Position numbers and translations under genes: made by a program. The notes under the pieces are model-generated. The model ran no database searches. It was not told the DNA's origin and worked only from the letters and a program-made list of their open reading frames with translations. A stretch of 64,000 nt of DNA from Geminicoccus roseus DSM 18922 (GTDB lineage Bacteria; Pseudomonadota; Alphaproteobacteria; Geminicoccales; Geminicoccaceae). Of this stretch, positions 1-9,912 are shown piece after piece. The stretch is from contig NZ_KE386572.1 in NCBI RefSeq assembly GCF_000427665.1, positions 5,332,373-5,396,372 on the forward strand, read 5' to 3'. Position 1 is the stretch's first letter. The number at the start of each line of letters is the position of its first letter.

Positions 1-2
1 TG

Positions 3-1130
3 CTGCTCGGCAGCGCTGCCGTGGGCGAGGTGCAGGCCCAGGAGCCGATCAAGGTCACCATCGGCTGGGCGCCGCCGGACATCACCGGCGTGTTCAAGAC
101 CGCCACCAACTTCTTCGAAAAGTCGGCGCAGGACGCCAACCAGCACGGCTTCCAGGTCGAGGTGATCACCCGCGCGCCGACCAGCCACCTGGCGTTCGCC
201 GAGCAGGTCGCGATCATCGAGGACTTCATCCAGCGCCGGGTGGACGTGATCGCGGTCTCGCCCTCGGAAGTGCAGACGGTGCGCTCGGCCCTGGCGGCCG
301 CCGGCGAGGCGGGCATCCCGGTGATCGTGGTGAACCTCCTGGAGCCGATCGAGGGCCTCGACATCGCCTCCTATATCGGCTTCGACAACACCCAGGGCGG
401 CATGGTCAGCGCCTATTCGGTGGCCGACTATCTGGGCGGGCCGGGCGTGCTCGGCACCGGCACCGAAATCGAGGCGAAGCCCGGCGACTATCTCGACCTG
501 GAGTTCTGGCAGAAGGCCTATGCCGACCTGTCCGAGGAAGAGCGGGCCAAGGTCCAGGGCAAGGGCGCCATCATCGAGGGCGTGGCCGGCGGGTTCTATT
601 CCACGGCCCGCCTGAACGGCTTCCGCGAGGTCATGGAGCAGTTCCCGAACGTGGAGATCGTCGGCAACACCTGTGCCGCCGACTGGAACCGCGAGAAGGC
701 GGTGCGCTGCACCGAGGACTTCCTGCAGAGCACCGGCCAGGACCTGGACTTCATCTGGGCAGCCTCCAACGAGATGGGCCTGGGCGCCATGCTGGCGCTG
801 GGCAACGCCGACCGGCTGCAGCGGGCCGACCAGCCGCACGAGGCAGGCGACGGCAAGATCGCGGTGTTCACCAACGACGTGACGCCCGAATCGGTCGACC
901 AGATCGCGAACAACGGGATCATCGCCGAAACCACCCACGGCTTTGCCGACTGGGGCTGGTTCGGCACCAAGTTCGCCGTGCAGCTGGCCTGCCAGGAAGA
1001 GGCGCCGGCCCAGTTCGACATCCGCCCGCGCACCGTCTACGTCGCCAATGCCCGCGAGTTCTATCCGGACCCGCAACTTCCCGACATCGACTGGGACGCG
1101 ATCCGGGCGAACTGCAAGAAGAACGGCTGA
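3..1130 (+). CDS. Sugar ABC transporter substrate-binding protein (5' end outside the window)
   Basis: This is the periplasmic binding protein of a ribose/xylose-class ABC importer (Peripla_BP_4 fold) that delivers a sugar-like ligand to the permease encoded downstream. The frame is open from the first bases of the window. The visible start reads LLGSAAVGEVQAQE, which looks like the end of a signal peptide with cleavage after AQA, so the true start lies upstream and GTG at 21 is not a credible start. About 370 mature residues are present, normal for the family. Typical segments are the VDVIAVSPSEVQTV ligand-domain motif and the late FTNDVTPESVDQI segment. The gene leads the sugar operon, followed by a GC-rich hairpin, the ATPase and the permease. 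The exact sugar cannot be read from sequence. Confidence 0.9.
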   Translation: MLGSAAVGEVQAQEPIKVTIGWAPPDITGVFKTATNFFEKSAQDANQHGFQVEVITRAPTSHLAFAEQVAIIEDFIQRRVDVIAVSPSEVQTVRSALAAAGEAGIPVIVVNLLEPIEGLDIASYIGFDNTQGGMVSAYSVADYLGGPGVLGTGTEIEAKPGDYLDLEFWQKAYADLSEEERAKVQGKGAIIEGVAGGFYSTARLNGFREVMEQFPNVEIVGNTCAADWNREKAVRCTEDFLQSTGQDLDFIWAASNEMGLGAMLALGNADRLQRADQPHEAGDGKIAVFTNDVTPESVDQIANNGIIAETTHGFADWGWFGTKFAVQLACQEEAPAQFDIRPRTVYVANAREFYPDPQLPDIDWDAIRANCKKNG

Positions 1131-1178
1131 GGCGGCGCTGCCGCCCGATCCGTGACGGGCTCCGCTGCCGCGGAGCCC
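1131..1178 (+). promoter_or_regulatory. Two GC-rich intercistronic hairpins after the binding-protein gene
   Basis: Directly after the stop codon, GGCGGC (1131-1136) pairs with GCCGCC (1140-1145). A second perfect 9-bp stem follows: GGGCTCCGC (1157-1165) with GCGGAGCCC (1170-1178), loop TGCC. No T-run follows. In ABC operons such hairpins often stabilise the abundant binding-protein message or reduce read-through into the ATPase and permease genes. That role is inferred here. Confidence 0.5.
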
Positions 1179-1231
1179 TCGTTCCGGCGCAGGCTGTCCG
1201 CGCGCCGCGAGGTTCCCTGGAACAGGTGCCG

Positions 1232-2749
<1,518 letters not shown>

Positions 2750-2762
2750 AAGAAACGAACCG

Positions 2763-3815
2763 ATGGCTTCCCAGCAGCGAACCGGAGCGGACCTGCCGTC
2801 CTCGACGAGCACCGGCCTCAGATACCGCGACCTCCTTCTCCGCGGCGGGCCGTTCATCGCGCTCCTGATCCTGTGCGTGCTCCTGTCGATGGCCACGCCC
2901 TACTTCGCCACCGTCGACAACGCCTTCAACATCACCCGGCAGTCGGCCTTCACGGCGATCCTGGCGGTAGGCCAGACCTTCGTGATCCTGACCGGCGGCA
3001 TCGATCTCTCGGTGGCGGCGGTGGCGGCCCTGTCCGCCTCGGTCACCACGGTGCTGCTCACCAGCCCGCTGGTCCTGTTCGGCCATGATTTCGGGATCCT
3101 GCCGGCCCCCGTCTCGATCGCCATCGGCCTGCTGGTCGGCTGCGCCTGCGGCGCGCTCAACGGCTGGATCATCGCGCGGTTCAAGATCCCCGACTTCATC
3201 ACCACGCTCGGCACCATGACCATCCTGCGCGGTGTCGCCCTGATCGTCACCGACGGCCTGCCAGTCCCCTCCTTCCAGGCGACCGCCAGCGGCGCCGGCC
3301 TGCCCGAGGCGTTGATCCAGGCCGGCAGCGGCTCGCTGTTCGGCATGCCGATCAGCGCGATCATCGCGCTGATCGTGGCGCTGGTCGGCTTCTACATCCT
3401 GCGCTACCGGGCACTCGGCCGCGCGATCTATGCGGTCGGCGGCAACCGGGAAGCCGCGCGGGTGTCCGGCATCGACATCGGCCGCACCAAGATCATGGCC
3501 TACATGATCTCCGGCCTCACCGCCGCCATCGCCGGCCTCATCATGGTGGGCCGGCTGAACTCGGCCAACGCGCTGATGGCGGACGGGGAGGAACTGCGCT
3601 CGATCGCTGCGGTGGTGATCGGCGGGACCAACCTGTTCGGCGGCGAAGGCGGCGTGATCGGCTCGCTGGTGGGCGCGGTGATCATCGGCGTCCTGAACAA
3701 CGGCCTCAACCTTTTGAACGTCAGCCCGTTCTGGCAGCGGATCGTGCAGGGCCTTGTGATCGTCCTGGTGGTCATCTTCGACCAGTGGCGGCGCCGGAAA
3801 AGCACAAGCACATGA
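2763..3815 (+). CDS. Sugar ABC transporter permease (RbsC family)
   Basis: Inner-membrane permease of about 350 residues in the BPD_transp_2 family (RbsC/XylH/AraH). The GQTFVILTGGIDLSVAAV segment is the hallmark of the ribose-type permeases. Around ten hydrophobic helices follow, and the C-terminal end is short and basic (WRRRKSTST). It completes the operon with the binding protein and double ATPase. Only one permease gene is present, as expected because this class uses a homodimer. No kinase or catabolic gene follows, so the sugar imported stays unassigned. Confidence 0.92.
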   Translation: MASQQRTGADLPSSTSTGLRYRDLLLRGGPFIALLILCVLLSMATPYFATVDNAFNITRQSAFTAILAVGQTFVILTGGIDLSVAAVAALSASVTTVLLTSPLVLFGHDFGILPAPVSIAIGLLVGCACGALNGWIIARFKIPDFITTLGTMTILRGVALIVTDGLPVPSFQATASGAGLPEALIQAGSGSLFGMPISAIIALIVALVGFYILRYRALGRAIYAVGGNREAARVSGIDIGRTKIMAYMISGLTAAIAGLIMVGRLNSANALMADGEELRSIAAVVIGGTNLFGGEGGVIGSLVGAVIIGVLNNGLNLLNVSPFWQRIVQGLVIVLVVIFDQWRRRKSTST

Positions 3816-3855
3816 AGCTTCGGTCCCGCGTCGCTGACTTCCCGGCCTCCCGGAG

Positions 3856-3880
3856 ATGGGTGGCTGGGACCAACCACCAT
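3856..3880. terminator. Weak dyad between convergent genes
   Basis: The only dyad in the 76-base gap between the sugar permease and the convergent AI-2E family gene is an imperfect stem around TGGCTGG and CCAACCA, with GA in the loop. No T-run follows on either strand, so termination here is a guess. Confidence 0.2.
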
Positions 3881-3891
3881 CCAGAGAGGGA

Positions 3892-5091
3892 TCAATCGGT
3901 TCGACGAGGAGGCGATGCCGCAGGGGCATCCGCCTCGTCCGAATCCGCCCCTCCCTCTCCGGCGGGTGCCTGGCGTTCGGAGAGGAACTCGCCCAGGCCG
4001 GACAGGCCGTCGACATGCTGGGCGAACACCTTCAGCAGCACGAGAATGGGCACGGCGATGACCGCGCCCACCAGCCCCCACAGCCAGCCCCAGAAGGCGA
4101 CGGAAAGGAAGACCACCACGGTGTTCATCTCCAGCCTCCTGCCCAGGACTGCCGGCGTGAGCAGCTGTCCTTCAGCGGTGGTGCTGAGAAGATAGATGGC
4201 GGGCGGCAGCAGCGCCTGCCCGATCGGGTCGAAGGTGACGAAAGCCACGGCCCCCACCAGCGCAGCCCCGATCAGCGCGCCGAGATAGGGGATGAAGTTG
4301 AGCACGAAGGCGAGCGCACCCCACAGCACCGGGTTGGGCATGCCGGCCAGCCAGAGACCGGCGCCGATCCAGATCCCGAGGCAGAGGTTGATGGCGAAGA
4401 CGGTCGCCAGGTAACGGGACACCTCGCGCTCGACACCGAACGCGATGCGCAATGCCTGCTTCTTGTCGTGGAGCGTCGGCAGCACCCTGACGATCTTCTC
4501 GTAGAAGAGATCGCCGGAAGCCAGCAGGAAGAGCAGCAGCACGAGGGTCAGGCCGACGGACGCGACCATGTTGGTCAGGCTGTTGGCGGCGCGGTCGATC
4601 AGGTCCGGCTCCTTGACCACCACCTCCGGCGCCGCTGTTTTGCCCTGGGTGGCCTGCTCCATCTGTTCGGATGCCTGTCGTACCGCATCCACGGTCCCGC
4701 GCAGGGCATTGGCCTTCTCCATGATCCGCTCGCCGATCGCGGGCGCATTGTCGATCCAGCCCGCCACCGGGCCGCTCAGGGAGTAGGCTCCGCTGGCGAC
4801 GACGATGAGGAGCGTGAGGACCAGAACGAGGGCTGTCGCTGGAGCGGGCACACCGCGCTTCTTGAGGAAGCGGACCACCGGGCTGAGCACCAGGGCGAGG
4901 AGGAAGGCGAACACCACGGGGACCAGGAAGCTCTGGGCGAAGTAGAGTGTCGCGACGATCGCCAGGATGAACAGGCCGACGATCGACACGGTCACGGGCC
5001 CCGGCAGCGATCGCCCCTGATCGTCGGACCGGTCGGACCCGTTGGCGCAGGAAGCAGCGCGTGCTGTGGCCTCATCTTCCATGGTGGTCAT
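3892..5091 (-). CDS. AI-2E family transporter (PerM/TqsA-like)
   Basis: Polytopic inner-membrane protein of about 399 residues in the AI-2E transporter (UPF0118) family. Family members include TqsA-type exporters and Na+/H+ antiporters, so the substrate is not certain. The layout is typical: an N-terminal hydrophobic block (GLFILAIVATLYFAQSFLVP and FAFLLALVLSPVVRFL), a soluble central part and a hydrophobic C-terminal half with the family segment LNFIPYLGALIGA. Both tails are hydrophilic and acidic. The start is preceded by GGGAGCCCTTGAG. It is a single gene, convergent with the sugar operon, and shows no functional link to its neighbours. Confidence 0.88.
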   Translation of the reverse strand: MTTMEDEATARAASCANGSDRSDDQGRSLPGPVTVSIVGLFILAIVATLYFAQSFLVPVVFAFLLALVLSPVVRFLKKRGVPAPATALVLVLTLLIVVASGAYSLSGPVAGWIDNAPAIGERIMEKANALRGTVDAVRQASEQMEQATQGKTAAPEVVVKEPDLIDRAANSLTNMVASVGLTLVLLLFLLASGDLFYEKIVRVLPTLHDKKQALRIAFGVEREVSRYLATVFAINLCLGIWIGAGLWLAGMPNPVLWGALAFVLNFIPYLGALIGAALVGAVAFVTFDPIGQALLPPAIYLLSTTAEGQLLTPAVLGRRLEMNTVVVFLSVAFWGWLWGLVGAVIAVPILVLLKVFAQHVDGLSGLGEFLSERQAPAGEGGADSDEADAPAASPPRRTD

Positions 5092-5688
5092 CTCAAGGGC
5101 TCCCTGCGCTCACACATCCATCAACACCTTGCCCCCCGCTCCGGCTTCCCGGACCAAAAGAAGTTGTACCCGCCGCTCAGGATCCTGCCTCTTCCGGCAC
5201 TGTCGAACAGGCCTCCGCCCGTTCTCGTCACATGTCTTCCGGATGGCCCGGCACGCAGCTAGATTGGTGCCAAAGATGTCTCTTGAGCAATGCAGATAAA
5301 AATGAGCAGGTTCTTGAAGATGCAGGGAAGTACGCTGCCACGGATCAACGAACGGCCAGGAGGTTACCGATAACCTGACGTAGTTCCGCTGGCATCCCGG
5401 ACATTTGGAGCCAAACAGCTCCATGAACCGGCATCGGCGCATTGACGTCCAGGCAGCCATACCAAGCATCAGCAGCATTCATGCCGCCGGAAAGCCGCAC
5501 AACCGCACGCTCAAGCATGACAGCCGCAAGGCTCAAACGCCGCCTCGACCAGCGGCCCGGGCCATGGCTGCGCCGGCTTCGATCGCGCGCCGCAGGACCA
5601 GGGGCAGCGCTGCTCGATCTTGATTCTCGCAACGAACTGGAAGGTCGGCGGGTCGGTCGGTGACCCGAGAAGAAAAAGGTATCGGCTC
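5092..5688. other. Non-coding gap upstream of the first BKACE gene
   Basis: This gap of nearly 600 bases holds no open frame with family-like features or convincing codon use. A more AT-rich patch near 5280-5330 could hold a promoter for one of the flanking divergent genes, but no clear -35/-10 pair stands out. A purine-rich AAGAAAAAGG just before 5689 serves as the ribosome binding site of the next gene. Confidence 0.5.
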
Positions 5689-6513
5689 ATGCGGCCCATC
5701 ATCATCAGCGTCGCCATCACCGGTTCTGTGCCGCGGAAGGCGCACAATCCCGCCGTGCCGATCACGCCGTCGGAGCAGATCGAATCGACGCATCAGGCGT
5801 TCGAGGCCGGGGCGACGCTGGTGCACATCCATGTCCGTCACGACGACGAGACGCCGGCCTCGGATCCCGAGCGCTTCGCCCAGGTGCAGGATGGGGTGCG
5901 CCGGCACTGTCCGGGCATGATCATCCAGTTCTCCACGGGCGGGCGCGGCCGGGCGCCCGCCGAGCGCGGCAGCGCGCTCAAGCTTCGCCCGGACATGGCG
6001 TCGCTCTCGACGGGCTCGGTGAACTTCCCGACGATCGTCTACGAGAACCAGCCGCCGCTCGTGACGGAGCTGGCCGGGACGATGAAGCAGTTCGGCGTGA
6101 AGCCGGAGATCGAGATCTTCGACCTCTCCCATCTTCATGGCGCGCGCCGGCTGGCTGATGCCGGGCTGATGGACGAACAGGCGCATCTCCAATACGTGCT
6201 GGGCGTCCAGAACGCCATGCCGGCCGAGCGCCATCTCCTGGAGATCCTGGTCGAGGAGGGGCTGCGGCTGTTCCCGCAGGCGACCTGGACGGCGGCCGGG
6301 ATCGGCCGGCACCAGAGGCCGGTGGCCGGATGGGCGATCGAGCTCGGCGGGCATGTCCGGACCGGGCTGGAGGACAATATCCGGGTGTCCAGCGAGCGCC
6401 TGGCCGGCAGCAATGCCGAACTGGTCTCGATCGCCGCCGGGCAGATCCGAGCGGCGGGGCATCGGGTGGCGACGCCCCAGGAGGCGCGCGCGCTGCTGCG
6501 GCTTTCGGACTGA
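5689..6513 (+). CDS. Beta-keto acid cleavage enzyme (BKACE, DUF849/Kce family), copy 1
   Basis: BKACE enzymes are Zn-dependent. They condense a beta-keto acid with acetyl-CoA and split it into acetoacetate and a new CoA ester. The founding member is 3-keto-5-aminohexanoate cleavage enzyme, and other members act on dehydrocarnitine. Here the Zn-binding HxH is at His46 and His48 (LVHIHVRHDD), and the C-terminal RTGLED has the Arg-x3-Glu-Asp spacing of the catalytic Arg, third Zn ligand Glu and Asp. Length is 274 residues, standard. ATG at 5689 is preferred over upstream starts because MRPIIISVAITG is the natural first strand of the barrel. An IclR gene follows, and a second BKACE closes the island at 20111. 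The substrate is unknown. Confidence 0.9.
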   Translation: MRPIIISVAITGSVPRKAHNPAVPITPSEQIESTHQAFEAGATLVHIHVRHDDETPASDPERFAQVQDGVRRHCPGMIIQFSTGGRGRAPAERGSALKLRPDMASLSTGSVNFPTIVYENQPPLVTELAGTMKQFGVKPEIEIFDLSHLHGARRLADAGLMDEQAHLQYVLGVQNAMPAERHLLEILVEEGLRLFPQATWTAAGIGRHQRPVAGWAIELGGHVRTGLEDNIRVSSERLAGSNAELVSIAAGQIRAAGHRVATPQEARALLRLSD

Positions 6514-6699
6514 TACCTGCGGGACACCATGTCCCTTGATATCGGTCGCACTCCGCGAGAACTACCCGGCGCCGACCGAGGGCCCCGAGCGGCGCGACAC
6601 CGGGCTGAAGCTCCGCCCCATGGGCCGGCGCAGCCAGGCCCACAAAGCGGGCGAACCGGCTGCTCGCCGCTCACAGAACAGGTGCCGGGGCAGGTTCTT

Positions 6700-6732
6700 A
6701 TCGACTATTGATTCTGCATATTGGTATATGAC
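6700..6732 (+). promoter_or_regulatory. Candidate IclR operator, site C (autoregulation)
   Basis: This AT-rich element sits about 75 bases before the IclR start. It begins ATCGA and contains the perfect dyad CATAT (6717-6721), TGGT, ATATG (6726-6730). By hand alignment it matches the element at 17541 in 19 of 33 positions and the one at 10994 in 17 of 33, without gaps. Its right arm is degenerate (TGAC where the others have CGAT). Confidence 0.5.
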
Positions 6733-6805
6733 ACCCACGCTCGGCCCCCCGGCATGTTTCCATGCGGAGGACGCGGCTGGCCGGCGGGTCACGGAAGGAA
6801 GGGTC

Positions 6806-7624
6806 ATGAGCGTCCTGCAGCTGGGCACTCTTGAGAAGGCTTACAAGATACTTGATCTCTACTATGAAAATGCGGAGAGCTTTACTTTCTCCGAAATCGT
6901 GGAGAAGACCGGGCTGGAGAAGGGCTCGGTCCAGCGGCTGCTGTTCACCCTGCAGAACCTCGGGCTCCTGAGGCGGCATCAGCGCTACAAGAGGTACAGC
7001 CTCTCGCCGCGCTTCGTCTCCTACGCGGTCTCGTTCATCCAGGCCGACCCTTTGATGGCGAAGGCGACCCGCCATCTGGAATCGCTGGCCCGGCAGACGA
7101 CCGAGTCGGTCGGCGTGGCGATCATGGACAATGCCCATGTCTTCTATCTCAGCCGGATCCCGAACCTCGTCAGCCATGATTTCGCCCTGCTGCCCATCCG
7201 TCGCCACGCCTATTGCACGGCGGCCGGACGGGCCATGATGGCCCATCTTCCCGACAAGGACGTGGACCGGCTGCTCGCCCTCTCGCCGCTGCGGCGCCTG
7301 ACGGCGCAGACCATCGTCGATCCGGACGAAATCCGCCAAAGGATCGGCACGGCTCGCGAGGAGGGTTTCGCCTGGCAGGATGGCGAAGTCCTCGAACGGG
7401 AGATCGGCGTCGCGGCGGCCATTCTCGGTGAAGGCGACGTGCCCGTCGCCGCCGTGTCGATTTCCATCGACAAGTCCAACTACGACCTTGGCAAGGCCAA
7501 GCAGGTCTTCGGGCCGATGGTGCGGTCCGCCGCCCAGGACATGTCGAGCCCTGCCCTGTCGGCCAGCAGCTTCTCCAGCGCCCTTGCCGGGAGGAAGCCC
7601 GTTCAGGCCGATGCGGCCCGCTGA
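6806..7624 (+). CDS. IclR family transcriptional regulator
   Basis: One-component regulator of 272 residues with the IclR layout. An N-terminal winged helix-turn-helix spans about residues 10-70 (FSEIVEKTGLEKGSVQRLLF), then a linker, then an effector-binding GAF-like domain whose motifs include AAGRAMMAHLP and a REEGFAWQDGE segment. The reading frame extends far upstream, but ATG at 6806 has a strong GGAAGGAAGGG ribosome site and fits the family start. It lies between the BKACE gene and the convergent catabolic genes, and its last 22 bases overlap the end of the VOC gene. IclR proteins commonly control catabolic operons and themselves. The 33-bp element upstream recurs at two neighbouring promoters. 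Confidence 0.93.
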   Translation: MSVLQLGTLEKAYKILDLYYENAESFTFSEIVEKTGLEKGSVQRLLFTLQNLGLLRRHQRYKRYSLSPRFVSYAVSFIQADPLMAKATRHLESLARQTTESVGVAIMDNAHVFYLSRIPNLVSHDFALLPIRRHAYCTAAGRAMMAHLPDKDVDRLLALSPLRRLTAQTIVDPDEIRQRIGTAREEGFAWQDGEVLEREIGVAAAILGEGDVPVAAVSISIDKSNYDLGKAKQVFGPMVRSAAQDMSSPALSASSFSSALAGRKPVQADAAR

Positions 7625-7962
7625 TACAGTTGCACGATGTTGCCGTCCGGATCCTCGAAGGCGAGGGTCCGGCCATGGGCGCCCATGTCCCGTTCGGCGA
7701 TGATCCGCGCGCCGGCAGGCTCGATCCGGGCACGCATCTCTTTCAGCGAATCCACCTCGAATACCGCAATCCCGCCGCTGGCACCGGGAGGCGCTTCCGC
7801 CGGACTGCCCAGCGCCATGCCGGCGTCGCCCACGCCGAACTGGACCCAGCGACCGGGGTCCTCGAACTTGAGGCGCAGGCCCAGCACGCCCTGGTAGAAG
7901 CTCCGGGACCGGGCCGTGTCGCCGACGACGTAGTAGACGTTCTGCAGGCGCTTGATGGCCAT
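7603..7962 (-). CDS. VOC family (glyoxalase/dioxygenase superfamily) protein
   Basis: Small protein of 119 residues made of one vicinal-oxygen-chelate module of two beta-alpha-beta units. The first is RLQNVYYVVGDTARSRSFY and the second ends FEDPDGNIVQLYQ. The canonical metal Glu (E in FEDPDGN) is visible, but the usual first-strand His is not (N in QNVYY), so it may bind ligand rather than catalyse. It is the last gene of the leftward LLM/flavin reductase/aminotransferase run, 15 bases after the aminotransferase stop, and its 3' end overlaps the convergent IclR gene. A role in the same catabolic pathway is inferred from position. Confidence 0.8.
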   Translation of the reverse strand: MAIKRLQNVYYVVGDTARSRSFYQGVLGLRLKFEDPGRWVQFGVGDAGMALGSPAEAPPGASGGIAVFEVDSLKEMRARIEPAGARIIAERDMGAHGRTLAFEDPDGNIVQLYQRAASA

Positions 7963-7977
7963 GGCTTGCTCCGGTGC

Positions 7978-9324
7978 TCAGGCGGCGGCGCGCAGGCCGA
8001 TTTCCGCAAAGGTCCGCTCCACCGCACGATGCAGCCTGTCCACGAGCTCATCGAGCTGGGCGTCGGTCAGGATGAAGGGAGGCGCCAGCAGGACATGGTC
8101 GCCAAGACCGCCATCCAGCGTGTTGCCCGCCGGATAGCAGATCAGCCCCTCCTCCATAGCGTTCGCCTTCAGGCGGAGATGCATGCGCAGCCCCGGGTCG
8201 AGCGGCTGTTTGCTGGCACGGTCCCGGACGAACTCCAGCCCCAGGAACATGCCCCGGCCGCGGATGTCGCCGACATGGTCGTGCTCGCCGAACACCTGGC
8301 GGAGGCGGGTCATCAGGCCGGCGCCCTGTTTGCGGACCCGGGCCAGAAGATCGTCCTCCTCGATCACCTTCTGCACCGCCAGCGCGCCGGCACAGGCCGC
8401 GGCATGGCCCAGATAGGTGTGGCCGTGCTGGAAGAAGCCCGAGCCGCCGCGCACGGCCGCATAGACCGGCGCCGACGCGATCATCGCCCCGATCGGCTGG
8501 TAGCCCGCTCCCAGGCCCTTGGCGATGGCGACGATATCCGGAACGACGCCGTCCTGCTCGCAGGCGAACAGGGTGCCGGTGCGGCCCATCCCGGACATGA
8601 CCTCGTCCAGGATCAGGAGGATGCCATGCCGGTCGCAGATCTCGCGGATCCGCCGGAAGTAGCCGGGCACCGGCGGCACGGCGCCCAGCGTGGCGCCGAC
8701 CACCGTCTCCGCCACGAAGGCGATGACGCTGTCGCCGCCTTCCCGTTCGATCGCCGTCTCGAGTTCGTCGCCCAGCCGATCGACGTAGGCCGCATCGCTT
8801 TCGCCGTCGCCCTGCCCGCGATAGGCGTTGCAGGGCGAGACATGGTCGGCCTCGATCAGCAGCGGCTCGTAGAGCGCCCGGCGGCCGGCATTGCCGCCCA
8901 CCGCCAGGGCGCCCAGCGTGTTGCCATGGTAGCTCTGCCGTCGCGCGATGAACCGGCGCCGCTGCGGCTCGCCCTTTTCCACGAAATACTGCCGCGCGAG
9001 CTTCAGCGCTGCTTCCACGGCTTCCGAGCCGCCGGACAGGAAATAGACATGGTCCAGGTCGCCGGGCGCCCGGTCGGCCAGGAAGGCGGCAAGTTCCTCG
9101 GCAGGCTCCGAGGTGAAGAACGCGGTGTGGGCGAACGGCAAAAGGTCGAGCTGGCGCTTCACCGCCTCGATCACCCGCCGCTCGCTGTGGCCCAGGCAGG
9201 AGACGGCCGCCCCGCCTGACGCATCCAGGTAGCGCCGCCCTGCCGAGTCGATGATGTAGGGTCCCTCCCCGGCCACCGCGCACGGATAGCTCTGCTTCGG
9301 CATCCGGTGGAAGACATGGCTCAT
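7978..9324 (-). CDS. Class III pyridoxal-phosphate aminotransferase
   Basis: PLP enzyme of 448 residues that moves an amino group from an omega-amino or diamino compound to a keto acid. The fold-type I class III features are clear: GGSEAVEAALKLAR for phosphate binding, SYHGNTLGAL, the cofactor Asp in LLILDEVMSG (about residue 240), and the Schiff-base Lys in AIAKGLGAGY (about residue 269). It resembles the omega-aminotransferases annotated as aspartate aminotransferase family. It sits between the VOC gene and the flavin reductase in the same orientation with short gaps. With an amine oxidase and a polyamine-type importer nearby, an amino-group-bearing intermediate is a natural substrate, but it cannot be named. 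Confidence 0.9.
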   Translation of the reverse strand: MSHVFHRMPKQSYPCAVAGEGPYIIDSAGRRYLDASGGAAVSCLGHSERRVIEAVKRQLDLLPFAHTAFFTSEPAEELAAFLADRAPGDLDHVYFLSGGSEAVEAALKLARQYFVEKGEPQRRRFIARRQSYHGNTLGALAVGGNAGRRALYEPLLIEADHVSPCNAYRGQGDGESDAAYVDRLGDELETAIEREGGDSVIAFVAETVVGATLGAVPPVPGYFRRIREICDRHGILLILDEVMSGMGRTGTLFACEQDGVVPDIVAIAKGLGAGYQPIGAMIASAPVYAAVRGGSGFFQHGHTYLGHAAACAGALAVQKVIEEDDLLARVRKQGAGLMTRLRQVFGEHDHVGDIRGRGMFLGLEFVRDRASKQPLDPGLRMHLRLKANAMEEGLICYPAGNTLDGGLGDHVLLAPPFILTDAQLDELVDRLHRAVERTFAEIGLRAAA

Positions 9325-9345
9325 CGGAGGCGCTTTCCTGGTTGG

Positions 9346-9912
9346 TCAGTCGGCTGAAGCAAGGGAGCGGAACGCGCCGTCGAAATAGATCAGCGGCCGG
9401 TCGCCGGCGCCGAGTTCGACCTGCTCCACCACACCGGCGACGACGACGTGAGAGAAGACCGGCATCACCCGCCCGACGCGGCAGTCGATATGGCAGGCGG
9501 CACCGCTCAGCCGCTGCGCGCTGCCCCGCGGGTGGCTCCACGACACCAGGCCGGCGCGTGGACCCGGGCCCATCCGCCCGGCGAACACGTTCGCTTGGCG
9601 CGTCTGTTCCTCGGTCAGCACATGCACGGTGAAGCGCTTTTCCTGGCGTAATGCCGGAAGAATGCTGGAGTTGGCGCGGATCGAGACCAGGAGCGAGGGC
9701 GGCTCCATCGACAGGGATGTCACCGACGTTGCCGTCAGTCCCATGAGCTGCCCGCCATGATGGACGGTCACGGCGCACACACCGCCCGCCAGGCGCCGCA
9801 TGCTCACCCGGAACGCTTCCGCCACGGCCGCTGCCGGTGGGGAAACGGGATCGCCGGCGAGCCAGGGGCCCTCCTCGATGATCTCTCCGATCGGCAGCGT
9901 CGCCTCGTCCAT
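9346..9912 (-). CDS. Flavin reductase family protein (reductase of a two-component monooxygenase)
   Basis: Protein of 188 residues with the flavin-reductase-like FMN-binding split-barrel. It uses NAD(P)H to reduce free FMN or FAD for a partner monooxygenase. Family marks are the VCAVTVHHGGQLMGLTATS and PPSLLVSIRANSS blocks and the late GAACHIDCRV and HVVVAGVVE segments. Its ATG follows the stop of the LLM monooxygenase gene immediately (TGA-ATG), so the two are translationally coupled and very likely form one enzyme system. Confidence 0.88.
   Translation of the reverse strand: MDEATLPIGEIIEEGPWLAGDPVSPPAAAVAEAFRVSMRRLAGGVCAVTVHHGGQLMGLTATSVTSLSMEPPSLLVSIRANSSILPALRQEKRFTVHVLTEEQTRQANVFAGRMGPGPRAGLVSWSHPRGSAQRLSGAACHIDCRVGRVMPVFSHVVVAGVVEQVELGAGDRPLIYFDGAFRSLASAD

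Noticed and set aside
5110-5478. Minus-strand open frame of 122 codons in the gap before the first BKACE gene
   Set aside because: Cys/Arg-rich with no ribosome site and no recognisable family; treated as non-coding.
7630-9219. Long plus-strand open frame of more than 500 codons opposite the aminotransferase
   Set aside because: It is antisense to a clear class III aminotransferase, has no family resemblance and reflects the lack of stops in GC-rich DNA.
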